Shown: in pieces, positions 17,433-25,847 of the stretch
Layout: the number at the start of each line of letters is the position of its first letter
Position numbering within the stretch: position 1 is the first letter of the stretch
Assembly: GCA_016719615.1 (NCBI GenBank)
Contig: JADJYQ010000002.1
Span: 1 to 25,847, forward strand
Reading direction: 5' to 3'
DNA length: 25,847 bases
Source: Saprospiraceae bacterium
GTDB taxonomy: Bacteria; Bacteroidota; Bacteroidia; Chitinophagales; Saprospiraceae
Translations under genes and position numbers: made by a program
The notes under the pieces: model-generated
Told to the model about the DNA's origin: nothing
Database searches by the model: none
What the model saw: only the letters and a program-made list of their open reading frames with translations

Positions 17433-18314
17433 TTAATCTGTTCGATTTCCTTGTAAGCCCCCAGTATGAATAAAATAAATTTTTTGAAATGAATGTAAGT
17501 TATACTCCTTTGAAAAAGATAATAACAATGGACCCGTATAAACGCGATCTAATAATATTCCCTGTTCCGCTTGAAATGTTTTCATAAATAATTCTAATTC
17601 AGCATCCATTTTAGAAAATTGATGCGAATGATTTCCTCCTATCCAGTTCATCCGAGGATGATTTTCAAAATCGTAAATTGCACTGCGGACCACTCTTTTA
17701 CTTGCTATTTGCAAATGTTTTGTGTGGTTCAAAATTCCTCTAATAGTTGTGCCAGTGCCACATCCACATATCAATAGATGCTCCGCATGATCCAAATCTT
17801 CTGGCAACTCAGCTATAAGTTGACGGATCCCCATTTCTCCTGCATCTCCGCTACCTCCTTCAGGTATCCACATCAAATTTTTACCACCGATCTCCAAATA
17901 ATTTTCGCTGTGCGTACGCAAGTCCGAAGCGTATGATCTGGTAATGGATGTACATTTTGCCTGCCAGTTTAAACAGTCCCTCAAAGTGACTGATAGTTCC
18001 ATAGTACCTTGATTATAAATCAAACAAGTGCATGGAATCTTCAATTGAAAACAAACAAAACTCATCGCATGCAAATGATTTGAATATGCACTTCCCATGC
18101 TTGCAATTCCATCAAAGTTTCCTTGCTTATAAATTTCCAGATGGCCACACAATTTTCTCCATTTGTTGCCACTGATGACAGCATGTATCAGATCATCCCG
18201 CTTTATGGATAATTGAATTCCGATGGAAGACCAATTTATTTGTTGCAATGGAGATGGAAGATGTAAGTGATCCGAAATAAAATCTTTCCACAGCTTGAAG
18301 GTATCCATTTGCAT
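17433..18314 (-). CDS. ACC deaminase / D-cysteine desulfhydrase family PLP enzyme
   Basis: Fold-type II PLP enzyme (tryptophan synthase beta superfamily). Seen: LSIKRDDLIHAVISGNKWRK with the cofactor Lys in SGNKWRK, SMGSAYSNHLHAMSFVCF, WIPEGGSGDAGEMGIRQL, HLLICGCGTGTTIRGIL (phosphate-binding glycine loop), LLDRVYTGPLLLSFSKEY and the final IHTGGLQG. Intact, about 293 residues. D-cysteine desulfhydrase and ACC deaminase differ in a few active-site residues, and most Bacteroidota homologues are annotated only generically; I cannot separate the activities. ATG at 18314 (MQMDTFKLWKD) is preferred; a TTG at 18332 overlaps the TonB stop. It starts 14 bases after the TonB-like gene, same strand. Confidence 0.88.
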   Translation of the reverse strand: MQMDTFKLWKDFISDHLHLPSPLQQINWSSIGIQLSIKRDDLIHAVISGNKWRKLCGHLEIYKQGNFDGIASMGSAYSNHLHAMSFVCFQLKIPCTCLIYNQGTMELSVTLRDCLNWQAKCTSITRSYASDLRTHSENYLEIGGKNLMWIPEGGSGDAGEMGIRQLIAELPEDLDHAEHLLICGCGTGTTIRGILNHTKHLQIASKRVVRSAIYDFENHPRMNWIGGNHSHQFSKMDAELELFMKTFQAEQGILLDRVYTGPLLLSFSKEYNLHSFQKIYFIHTGGLQGNRTD

Positions 18315-18328
18315 AAGCGTATAAGTTA

Positions 18329-19136
18329 TCAACGGGCCAACTTAAATTCGATGGGCAATTTAAACTGTACACTTACATTTCTACCTTTATTCTTCCCGGG
18401 AATCCAATCAGGTATAAGTCTGACGACCCTTAATGCTTCTGCATCACAAACAGGTGTTGGGATTTTAAAACTTTAGGCTGCTTAACCCTGCCGTAGGAAT
18501 CTACGATAAATCCAATAACTACGATTCCCTCTGTTTTCAAGGAAACGGCTTCCTGGGATATACAAGTTTTGAATGAATGAACCAGGACAATGCATTGTTT
18601 CCACCCGGAAATTGGGGCATCACATCTGCAAAATCAACAGCAAAATCCCCATCATCATTCATCCCGGTTCTTTCCGGGTTCAGGATCGGCGATTGATGAA
18701 TAGAATCACTCTCAATGGGATCGGGAGCCCGTGTCTCTTTATTTTGAACCGGTTCTTCGACATGATCCTCAACTACTTTGATCAACGTTTCACTTTTGGC
18801 TTGTTGCTTTATAATATCCGCCTTTGTCGGATTAGCCGGAGTACTTTGTTTCATCAATTTTGGCAAGACAAATTCAGGTGGTGCTTCCAGTCTTACTTCG
18901 GTTATATACACTAATGGTGCTTGCTCTTTATTGCATTTTAATGAAGGACCAAGAATACAAATTGAAAATATCACATAAGCCGAGAGTGTTCCTATGATTT
19001 TATTTCTGAGATAGTTATGTCTCAATACATAAGCACCATAAGATTTATTCCTTGATTCAAATAGAATTTCGGTGAGTTCTCCGGTGAAAAATAATGTTGG
19101 TTTCAGCAAATTAGAAATCCATGATGGAATTTTCAT
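18329..19136 (-). CDS. TonB-family energy transducer (frameshifted)
   Basis: Couples the inner-membrane proton-motive force to outer-membrane receptors. Seen: start MKIPSWISNLLKPTLFF, a Bacteroidota-type cytoplasmic N-terminus (ILFESRNKSYGAYVLRHNY, a common lead into TonB), one transmembrane helix IIGTLSAYVIFSICILGPSL, a Pro/Glu/Lys-rich periplasmic linker, then a TonB C-terminal domain: MPQFPGGNNALSWFIHSKLV YPR, EGIVVIGFIVDSYGRVKQPK, and after another frameshift CDAEALRVVRLIPDWIPGKN with VSVQFKLPIEFKLAR and TGA at 18329-18331. About 268 residues. Frameshifts near 18540 and 18450. It could serve the receptor at 8536-11069, but linkage is not close. Confidence 0.9.
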
Positions 19137-19352
19137 GCGCGTTTTCTGTGTTGCATTTTAGCTATTTAACTTTGGGTTAGCCGTATTATTGCTTTTGAAT
19201 TGATTTCATTTGATCGCATTTCAAAAGTTTTTTTAAAATTTTATACAGCTGCATTAATGGAATAATTATTTCATCTTGCAGCCTTACTTTCAAACAACCA
19301 TTTGATAGGTTGCGTTTCATTAAATGGCATCAGGTGTTTCTTTATATTAAAA

Positions 19353-20013
19353 TTATTTTTTAATATGATTGAGTATTTCTTCTTTGTCATCAGAAACTAA
19401 AAAAACAGATTCCTGTCAATCGGAGAGATGGTATGGTGCCGCTCCATAGCTTCCAAAAAAATCCATGAGTTCTTTATGGTATTCTTTCCCGTAAATAATA
19501 ATTGGAAAATGAATCAATTTTCCGGTTTGGATCAAGGTCATGGCTTGAAAAACTCGTCCATGGTTCCAAAACCACCCGGAAAAACGATAAAAGCGTAAGA
19601 ATACTTGATGAGGATGGTCTTCCTGGTAAAAAAATATTTCATACTGACCCACCTATCGAGATAAGGGTTAGGGAATTGCTCTGTCGGCAGTTCAATATTG
19701 CAGCCTACACTTTTGCCCCCACAGATTGCGCTTCCTTTATTTGCAGCCTCCATAATCCCAGGCCCTCCGCCAGTCATAATAGTACAGCCCAGTTTCGGTA
19801 CTTATGCAGCCATTTGCTCTGCTTGCAAATAAAATGGATTGTTGCTGCTAAATCTGGCTGAACCAAAATAGTGACACAAGGACCAACAAAATACATTTTG
19901 CGAATTCCATTAAATAAATCCCAAAACACATCCCAAACAAATCGCAGCTCTGAAATTCGACTCATGGGGCCATTTAAATACTCAATATTTCTAATCTTAC
20001 GGATAGGTTCCAT
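19353..20013 (-). CDS. LOG-family protein (TIGR00730), putative nucleoside 5'-monophosphate phosphoribohydrolase
   Basis: Related to the plant cytokinin-activating LOG enzymes and bacterial YgdH/PpnN-type nucleotide phosphoribohydrolases, which cleave the ribosyl bond of 5'-nucleotides. Seen: start MEPIRKIRNIEYLNGPMSRI, FVWDVFWDLFNGIRKMYFVG, the LOG motif MTGGGPGIMEAANKGSAICG, FPGGFGTMDEF (PGGxGTxxE), and FPIIIYGKEYHKELMDFF, ending LVSDDKEEILNHIKK at TAA 19353-19355. About 220 residues, a normal length. Frameshifts occur near 19770-19860, 19560 and 19400. ATG 20013 is preferred over the TTG at 20031. A TATCCTTG near-consensus -7 box lies just upstream. Confidence 0.9.
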
Positions 20014-20139
20014 TTGTGAAATTAACAGCAAGGATAAAAAAAATTAAGCCCTTAAAGACAATTTTTCTAATTTGCATGCAATCAACAGGTATGGAAGCTA
20101 ATAAAATAATGAACCCGCCCGTTTTCGGCGAGTTCGAAA

Positions 20140-21382
20140 ATGGCAGATACGCTGATTCCTTCAGAGATCATCAAATTAGCCAATGAAATCAACCTCAAAA
20201 TGCAATCGGGGGAGCAGATTTTAATCTGACCATCGGAGATTTTGATCCACGGATTTTTCCACTACCCAAATTGCTTTACCCAGTTGATTATGAAGGCTTA
20301 TGAAGATCATCAAACCAATTATCCAACGGCGAATGGGATGCTTGATTTGAGACAAAATCTGGCTTTACATATCTCAGACCGATTTGCCTTAAATTATCAT
20401 GCTGACGATATATTAGTTTCCAGTGGCGCGAGGCCGCTTATTTATGCAGTGTATAAGACATTACTTGACCCAGGCGATAAAGTTATTTATCCTGTTCCTT
20501 CATGGAATAACAATCATTACTGTCATTTGAGCGAAGCGCAAGCTATTGAAATAAGTTGGTGCTGATCAAAATTTTATGCCTAATGCCAGCGATCTTGCAG
20601 GACATATAGAAGCACGCAACCCTCATTGCTTTATGTTCGCCCCAAAATCCTACGGGTACCGTGTTTTCGCGTGAATCACTTTCTGAAATTTGCCAATTGG
20701 TCAAACTGGAAAATAAAAGACGGCTAGGCTCTCAGAAGCCACTTTATATTATGTACGATCAGATCTACTGTGAGTTATGCATGGATGGCATCCAACACGA
20801 GCATCCCGTGCTGCTTGAGCCGGAATTAAAGATTATGTGATTAGTATCGATGGAATGTCAAAGGCATTTGCTGCTACAGGTATCCGGGTAGGATGGGCAT
20901 TTGGACCAAAGAACTCATGGCGAAAATGCGCTATTCTTTCACATGAAGGTGCATGGGCTCCTAAGCCCGAGCAAGTCGCCACCGCAAAGTTTCTCAAAGA
21001 AGAGTGTGCAAATCAATAACTACCTGAATTGGTTTAAGTCTGAAATTGATTACAGATTAAACAGTCTGTATAAGGGTATGACAGATCTTAAACACGGGTT
21101 ACCCGATTGACGTTATTCAGCCGCAAGCTGCCATTTATCTCACCGTAAAACTTCCATGGAAAGGGAAGAATTACCAAAAATGGAATGTTATTTGCTCAGA
21201 AAGATGTTACAGAATATGTGTTGAATACATGCCGGGTTGGTCTGGTCCCATTCAAAGCCTTTGGATCTTCTTCAGAGTCTGAATGGTATCGCATATCTGT
21301 AGGCACACTTCGCAGAGACGATATTCCTTCCATAATAAATGCTTTAAAAAGTGGAATGGATGGACTTGAAAAACATAGCTAA
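20140..21382 (+). CDS. Class I/II pyridoxal-phosphate aminotransferase (frameshifted)
   Basis: Fold-type I aminotransferase of the aspartate-aminotransferase group found widely in Bacteroidota. Seen: MADTLIPSEIIKLANEINLK, FNLTIGDFDPRIFPLPKLL, TNYPTANGMLDLRQNLALHI, VSSGARPLIYAVYKTLLDPG, YPVPSWNNNHYCHLSEAQA, CSPQNPTGTVF, PLYIMYDQIYCELCMDGI with the PLP Asp, ISIDGMSKAFAATGIRVGWA with the Schiff-base Lys, HEGAWAPKPEQVATAKF, and WYRISVGTLRRDDIPSIINA with the substrate-binding Arg. About 413 residues, with at least six frameshifts. The start is uncertain: ATG 20140 gives the usual N-terminus; ATG 20091 is upstream in another frame. It is divergent from the LOG gene and followed 28 bases later by the guanylyltransferase. 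Confidence 0.9.
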
Positions 21383-21410
21383 TCCTTCGTTAAAATAAGC
21401 TTATCATCAA

Positions 21411-22499
21411 ATGGACACAATAGAAAATAAGTTTAAAAATTTACATGCGGTTATTATGGCCGGCGGAGTAGGTAGCAGGTTTTGGCCATACAGCCGCAAT
21501 CAAAAACCCAAACAATTTTTAGATATATTGAATTGTGGAAGTAGTTTGTTGCAATTGACTTATCAACGATTGAAAGCCATTATTCCCATGAATAATATTT
21601 GGGTGGTCAGCCATGTTGATTATTCAAATCTCGTGAAGGACCAATTACCGGATATTAGTTCCGACAGGATTTTATTAGAACCAAGTCGCAAAAATACGGC
21701 TGCTTGTATTATGTACGCCAGTAAGCATATTCAAGAAGTAGATCCGGAGTCATTGGTCTTTATTGCACCATCTGATCATTTAATCATCAATACCCTCGAA
21801 TTTAACAATGCGCTTATAAAATCAGCCGCATTCCTGGCCAATCAAAGTGAAGGTTTACTCACATTTGGGATCAAAGCTTCGCGTCCGGATACGGGCTATG
21901 GATACATTCGTTTTTCAAAAAATGAAGACAGCTTAGGAGTTTGGCCTGTAGCACAATTTGTTGAGAAACCTGATCCAATCACAGCCAAAAGTTATATGGA
22001 TTCAGGCAACTATGTTGGTGTTTGGAACTCAGGAATGTTTTTATGGAAAATGCAACTATCCTTGAAATGATGAAACAACATGCTCCCGGAAGTTTACTCT
22101 TGTTTTGGTACATATAAACCCGGCGATGTACTTGATGATATTTATGATCGCTGTCCTTCCATTTCAATAGATTATGCGGTCATGGAAAAAACCGATAAGG
22201 CATTTGTATTACCTGTTGATTTTGGTTGGAGCGATCTCGGCACCTGGGCATCCCTTTATGAGCTGCAGGGAAAAGATAATGTTGGGAATGTGATTTTGGT
22301 TCGCATATTTTACTTCGCGATACTAACAATTGTTTGGTACCGAAACGAAGAAAATAAAATTATTGCATTACAAGGACTTAATCATCTCATCATTGTAAAT
22401 ACAGCTGAGGCCCTATTGATTTGTGAAAAATCACAGGAACAAGCTATAAAACAAATGGTGGCGGAATTACAAACTCAATTTGGAAATTCAGTCTTGTAA
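21411..22499 (+). CDS. Mannose-1-phosphate guanylyltransferase
   Basis: Makes GDP-mannose from mannose-1-phosphate and GTP for surface polysaccharides and GDP-fucose. Seen: VIMAGGVGSRFWPYSRNQKP with KPKQF (the signature nucleotide-binding loop and catalytic Arg/Lys), LLQLTYQRLKAIIPMNNIWV, EPSRKNTAACIMYASKHIQ, FIAPSDHLI, YGYIRFSKNED, FVEKPDPITAKSYM, YVGVWNSGMFLW, then SIDYAVMEKTDKAFVLPVDF with GWSDLGTWASLYEL, and a C-terminal beta-helix portion ENKIIALQGLNHLIIVNTAE. About 362 residues, matching the monofunctional enzymes without the isomerase domain. Frameshifts near 22055 and 22290-22340. Probably the second gene of a transcript with the aminotransferase. Confidence 0.95.
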
Positions 22500-22559
22500 T
22501 CTATCATAACATTCAAATATTATACCTTCAAACATATACCCTTGCTGGTACTACAAAAA

Positions 22560-22585
22560 GGCTTAAAGCTGTGACTAGCTAAGCC
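22560..22585. terminator. Candidate hairpin between convergent genes
   Basis: GGCTTA and TAAGCC pair over 6 bases with an inner GCT/AGC stem and a 6-base loop. It lies 61 bases past the guanylyltransferase stop and 69 bases from the protease stop. No U-tract follows in either direction, so termination is only suggested. Confidence 0.3.
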
Positions 22586-22653
22586 CTCACTAAATATTTA
22601 TTATGATTACTTGAGAATAACCAAGCGTTCCATCTGACTATTCGTTCCGCTCG

Positions 22654-25600
22654 TTATTTTACCAAATAACTTCCTTCGCTCAAATTGCCAGCATCAAATC
22701 TATACAATTTTTTGCTCAATGTTTGCCTCCATTATGGGTACACCATCCAGGGCAAAGATCTCTATCCTGCTTGGATTTTGAGCGCTGGCCTGCGTCTCAA
22801 AATAAATTTCTTAGGAAGCAGGATTTGGATAAATGCGCGAATGCAGGTTTTCGAAACTCTTGCATATTTATTTAAATCTCCCACCTTGAAATGGGTGTTG
22901 AAAAGATTTTATCATCCAGCAAACTCTTTGTATTAGTGGTATGCTCAGGACATTCCAATCGGAGATTGGACTTCAATATATTGGACTCGCGTCAATGCAT
23001 TCGTACCGTTCAATTTTTACGGTAAGTTTTGCAGCATATTTTCCATGCTGGTTAAAAATGACTTCCGGGTTTTTAGCTGTAGATCTTAGCCGGAATCCCG
23101 GACTCAGTGCCAGTCCCATTGTACAACGTCTACGCTTGATAAATCCTGAATTACTTTTAGTGGCGGGCAGCCCTTTATGGTATTTTGCAGAGAAATTAAC
23201 TTTAAGGATCAAGTAAACGGCAACTTTTTGATGACCGTATCTGTTCCACATATATTCTGAGAAATCAATCAGAAATTAAATTCACCTTCTAACACCATAA
23301 TCCATTTCCGGATTTTGTGTAAAGCTCCTTTTCCATTTCCAAAGTCCCAAATGTAATTGGTCCCATCAATGGTTTGATTTGTAAAAATGCTTTGAATCCA
23401 ACTATGGATACGTGAAGTCGACATCCGGTTTGCTGCGAACTTCTATAAAATCCTTTTTGGTAATAGAATCTGAATAAAACACTTTTTGTAACCAATTGCA
23501 TCGTATTTTCCTTTGGTTGGATAACTCACCGCAGGATTTGGATCTGTACTTGTAGAAGGATTTCCTCCAGGGAAATACCAAACATAATCATTAGCGGCTA
23601 CGGATTGATTTTGAAAGCTTACCTGATAAGGTTGCACAACCCGGTGTCTGTTGAAACAAATGCCGGGTGGGCACAACACAATTGTTATTTTGGTTCCTGA
23701 GTATCTCTTCCTACAATTATTGATCGCAACATAAATTACATCATAAGTACCTTCTGTGTATAGGTGGACTGGACTCGAATCTGTACTCGTCGTATTATCC
23801 CCAAAGATCCACAAATGCGATTTTGCATACCTTTCAGTTATGTGTAAAACTCACCTGACCAACATTGACCGATTGGGTGAATCCGGCGACCGGAACGCTA
23901 TCAATCGTTACATATTCCTTACAGTAATAGAGCTATTAAATCGAGTACTATAAACCGTTAAGCCGGACATCATATTTTCCGGGAAGATCATAACGAACGA
24001 CTGGATTTCTTTGTGTAGATACACTTGGAACACCACACAGAAAATCCCATTGAAATGTTTAGCATTAGGTGAGAACCTTATATCCTTAAATGAATATTAC
24101 TACGGTGTACTGAAGCGCCTGCTAATATCTGCTTCAAATTCCGCAGTGGGGATACTTTCAATTTTAAGTTTTCTTGATCGTATTTTTCGCATACAATCAT
24201 TGACCACCCATGAGTAATTTCATAAGTTGAATCTGTATAATAAACATGGAAAGGATTCATTTCATCCTTTGAATTCACCATCTCCAAAATTCCAAAAATA
24301 ATCAACTCCTCTTTCCGATAAATTGATAAAGAATACTTCTCTACCCTGAATACCCCAGTTAAAATCTGCCCTTGGAATATCGTTAATTTCAATAAAATCA
24401 GTTTTGGTAATCAGCACTTCGCAGCGATGATTTCCTGCTTCCAGTGTCACAGGATAAATGCGGGAGTTCTATAAACGACCACCAGATTCTGAAGAATGGG
24501 TATCAGGTAGACCGCACGGAAATTTCCATTTTCAAGTTAGCCAGTATTAAGTGGGGTGTCTTTAAATTTTACAGAGCCCGGTTGACAACCATGGGTGACA
24601 TCAGATGAAAATTCCGGTACAGGAGCTGAGGAGTTGGGGCAAAATGGAAATACAATTACTAAAAACATCGCCCCTCTTACAAATAAGTTTAAAACATCTT
24701 TAGAAAGAAATGACCAAATTTGGCCATGTGGTAGTCCGGGGCCATAATAGTCGGTCCGGAAAATGGATCATGCACCATATTGAAATTATGTCCAAACTGG
24801 TGCGCCTGCAAAGTAAGATAATCAGGTTGTCTTTCCTCTCCGGGTCCCCAGAAATCGCAAACACTATAACAACGTGCCGGGTCGCAGACTGATCCCTGAT
24901 ATCCTACACCAACTTCTCCTAAATTCCAAATTTGGCGGTCCACAAAAGTTGCCAAATCGTAAGCCGAACTTGAGAATATAGATGAATTGCTTCTACTGCG
25001 AATTTATCGAGCATTGCATTTAGATTTGCATCAATTGATCAAAGGGATCCATTGCTTTATCTTCATAAATAAAAATACCTGCTGGGTTCTACCATATTCA
25101 TTTTCAAAATTCATCATCAAATACCGTTTGCACATCTGCAAAGCACAGTAACCACTTGATTCTCGGTTTGCTGCATAATCGCCGCCGTATTTTCTGTACA
25201 TGTTGTAATCTGCTGCAAAGTGCAACTTGAATTTCACCACAAAGGTTTACAAGGTCTGGCAGCCAATGCCTGACTAACAGACTCCGTAATATTGTTTTTA
25301 AGAATATGTTCATCGTGGTTTTGACTCCACACTTGTCCAATTTTTCGACCAAATCAGATTTTTACTATAAGCTATGAACTGTTCGTTTGCCGGCAAGTTG
25401 GCATTCAAACTTTCCATGTCAGAGGTTCGATAAAAATACGTTTCTTTAGTATCCTCAATCATCAATTTAAAAAACCATCGGCCACAAATAGGCTCACTTT
25501 AGATTAGTTGTTTCCCTTGATAAAGCCTTTAAAACTACAGAAATCATTTCGTCTTTCAAGTTCTTTAATAGACTGGAACTCCCTGTAAATCTTTTATATT

Positions 25601-25847
25601 TTGAAGTCAAAAGGAATATTCAAATAATTGCAAAGTCCATTTTGAATTTTGGAGTGGACAATGTGATATACTCCAATAATACCTGCTGTCCCATCAATTT
25701 GTTTGACAATTTCTTGCACGCTAAAGTCAATAATTCATACGCTTTTAAGTGTTCATCGGTACCATCTACAACTTTAGTTTGAAGCGGACGCATGGAAATG
25801 TTTTGGGCATTCACTGAATGAATAACACAAAACAAAGAAATATAATT
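22654..25847 (-). CDS. Secreted metzincin protease with PKD domains and T9SS sorting tail (5' end off window, frameshifted)
   Basis: Large secreted protease-like protein, about 1,065 codons, start beyond the right edge. Seen in order: signal peptide end ISLFCVIHSVNAQ; a prodomain-like region (PLQTKVVDGTDEHLKAYELL); a metzincin/reprolysin-like catalytic domain with YSVCDFWGPGEERQPDYL, LQAHQFGHNFNMVHD (zinc motif HxxxHxxxxxHD) and GPTIMAPDYH, the Met-turn; then PKD-type repeats (YFWNFGDGEF, VWYFPGGNPSTSTDPNPAVS, MWIFGDNTTSTDSSP); and a type A Por sorting domain: ENLHSRIYPNPAS, FETQASAQNPSRIEIFALDG, FDAGNLSEGSYLVK with TAA at 22654-22656. More than ten frameshifts. The residue after the first zinc His is Gln (CAG) instead of catalytic Glu. 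T9SS would carry it across the outer membrane and attach or release it there. Confidence 0.88.

Noticed and set aside
19167..19174. TAACTTTG -7-like box on the plus strand
   Set aside because: No plus-strand gene follows; it faces the 3' end of the LOG gene, and there is no -33 at proper distance.

Overview
The window reads as a chromosomal segment of a Bacteroidota bacterium, most likely Saprospiraceae-like. The evidence is a secreted protease ending in a type IX secretion (Por) sorting domain, a TonB-dependent receptor and TonB energy transducer, an HU-CCDC81/SPOR protein, an S16 protein with a long acidic/Ala tail, and promoters of the Bacteroidota type (-33 TTG, -7 TAnnTTTG). Single-base frameshifts are very frequent, also in genes such as rpe and kdsA. 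Most interrupted genes are therefore annotated as one CDS spanning several frames, and the usual explanation is consensus indel error rather than gene decay. Two genes, however, also lack whole internal blocks that such indels cannot explain.

Left part (1-5500, all minus strand): the N-terminus of an E1-type 2-oxoacid dehydrogenase, a COG2509-like FAD-dependent dehydrogenase with an internal block missing, kdsA (KDO-8-phosphate synthase, also with an internal block missing), an HU-CCDC81/SPOR envelope protein, a helical protein of unknown function, and rpsP. The FAD gene, kdsA and the SPOR gene are packed within a few bases of each other.

5551-8470: an array of degenerate 8-bp repeats is interrupted by a 2,712-bp insertion element with 21-bp perfect terminal inverted repeats. 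The element carries an IS1-family DDE transposase and a three-gene passenger operon: a small Gly/Lys-motif protein, a ClpP-like SDH-family serine protease, and a small protein. A further small gene lies near its left end. The passenger operon and the transposase each have a strong, closely similar Bacteroidota promoter. This is the most unusual unit in the window.

Middle (8536-15605): a TonB-dependent receptor and rpe (minus), an intergenic region with two inverted heptamer arrays, a PolB-exo2-type 3'-5' exonuclease (minus) divergent from a membrane-anchored coiled-coil protein (plus), and pnuC (plus) overlapping the 3' end of a convergent Cys/Met-metabolism PLP enzyme (minus).

Right part (15960-25847): an APC-family amino acid permease, an ACC deaminase/D-cysteine desulfhydrase homologue downstream of a TonB-like protein, and a LOG-family protein (all minus). 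A class I/II aminotransferase and mannose-1-phosphate guanylyltransferase (plus) follow. Last is a large secreted metzincin protease with PKD domains and a T9SS sorting tail (minus, running off the right edge). Its zinc motif reads HQxxH instead of HExxH.

kdsA and the mannose-1-phosphate guanylyltransferase point to surface glycan synthesis. No tRNA, rRNA or CRISPR array was seen.
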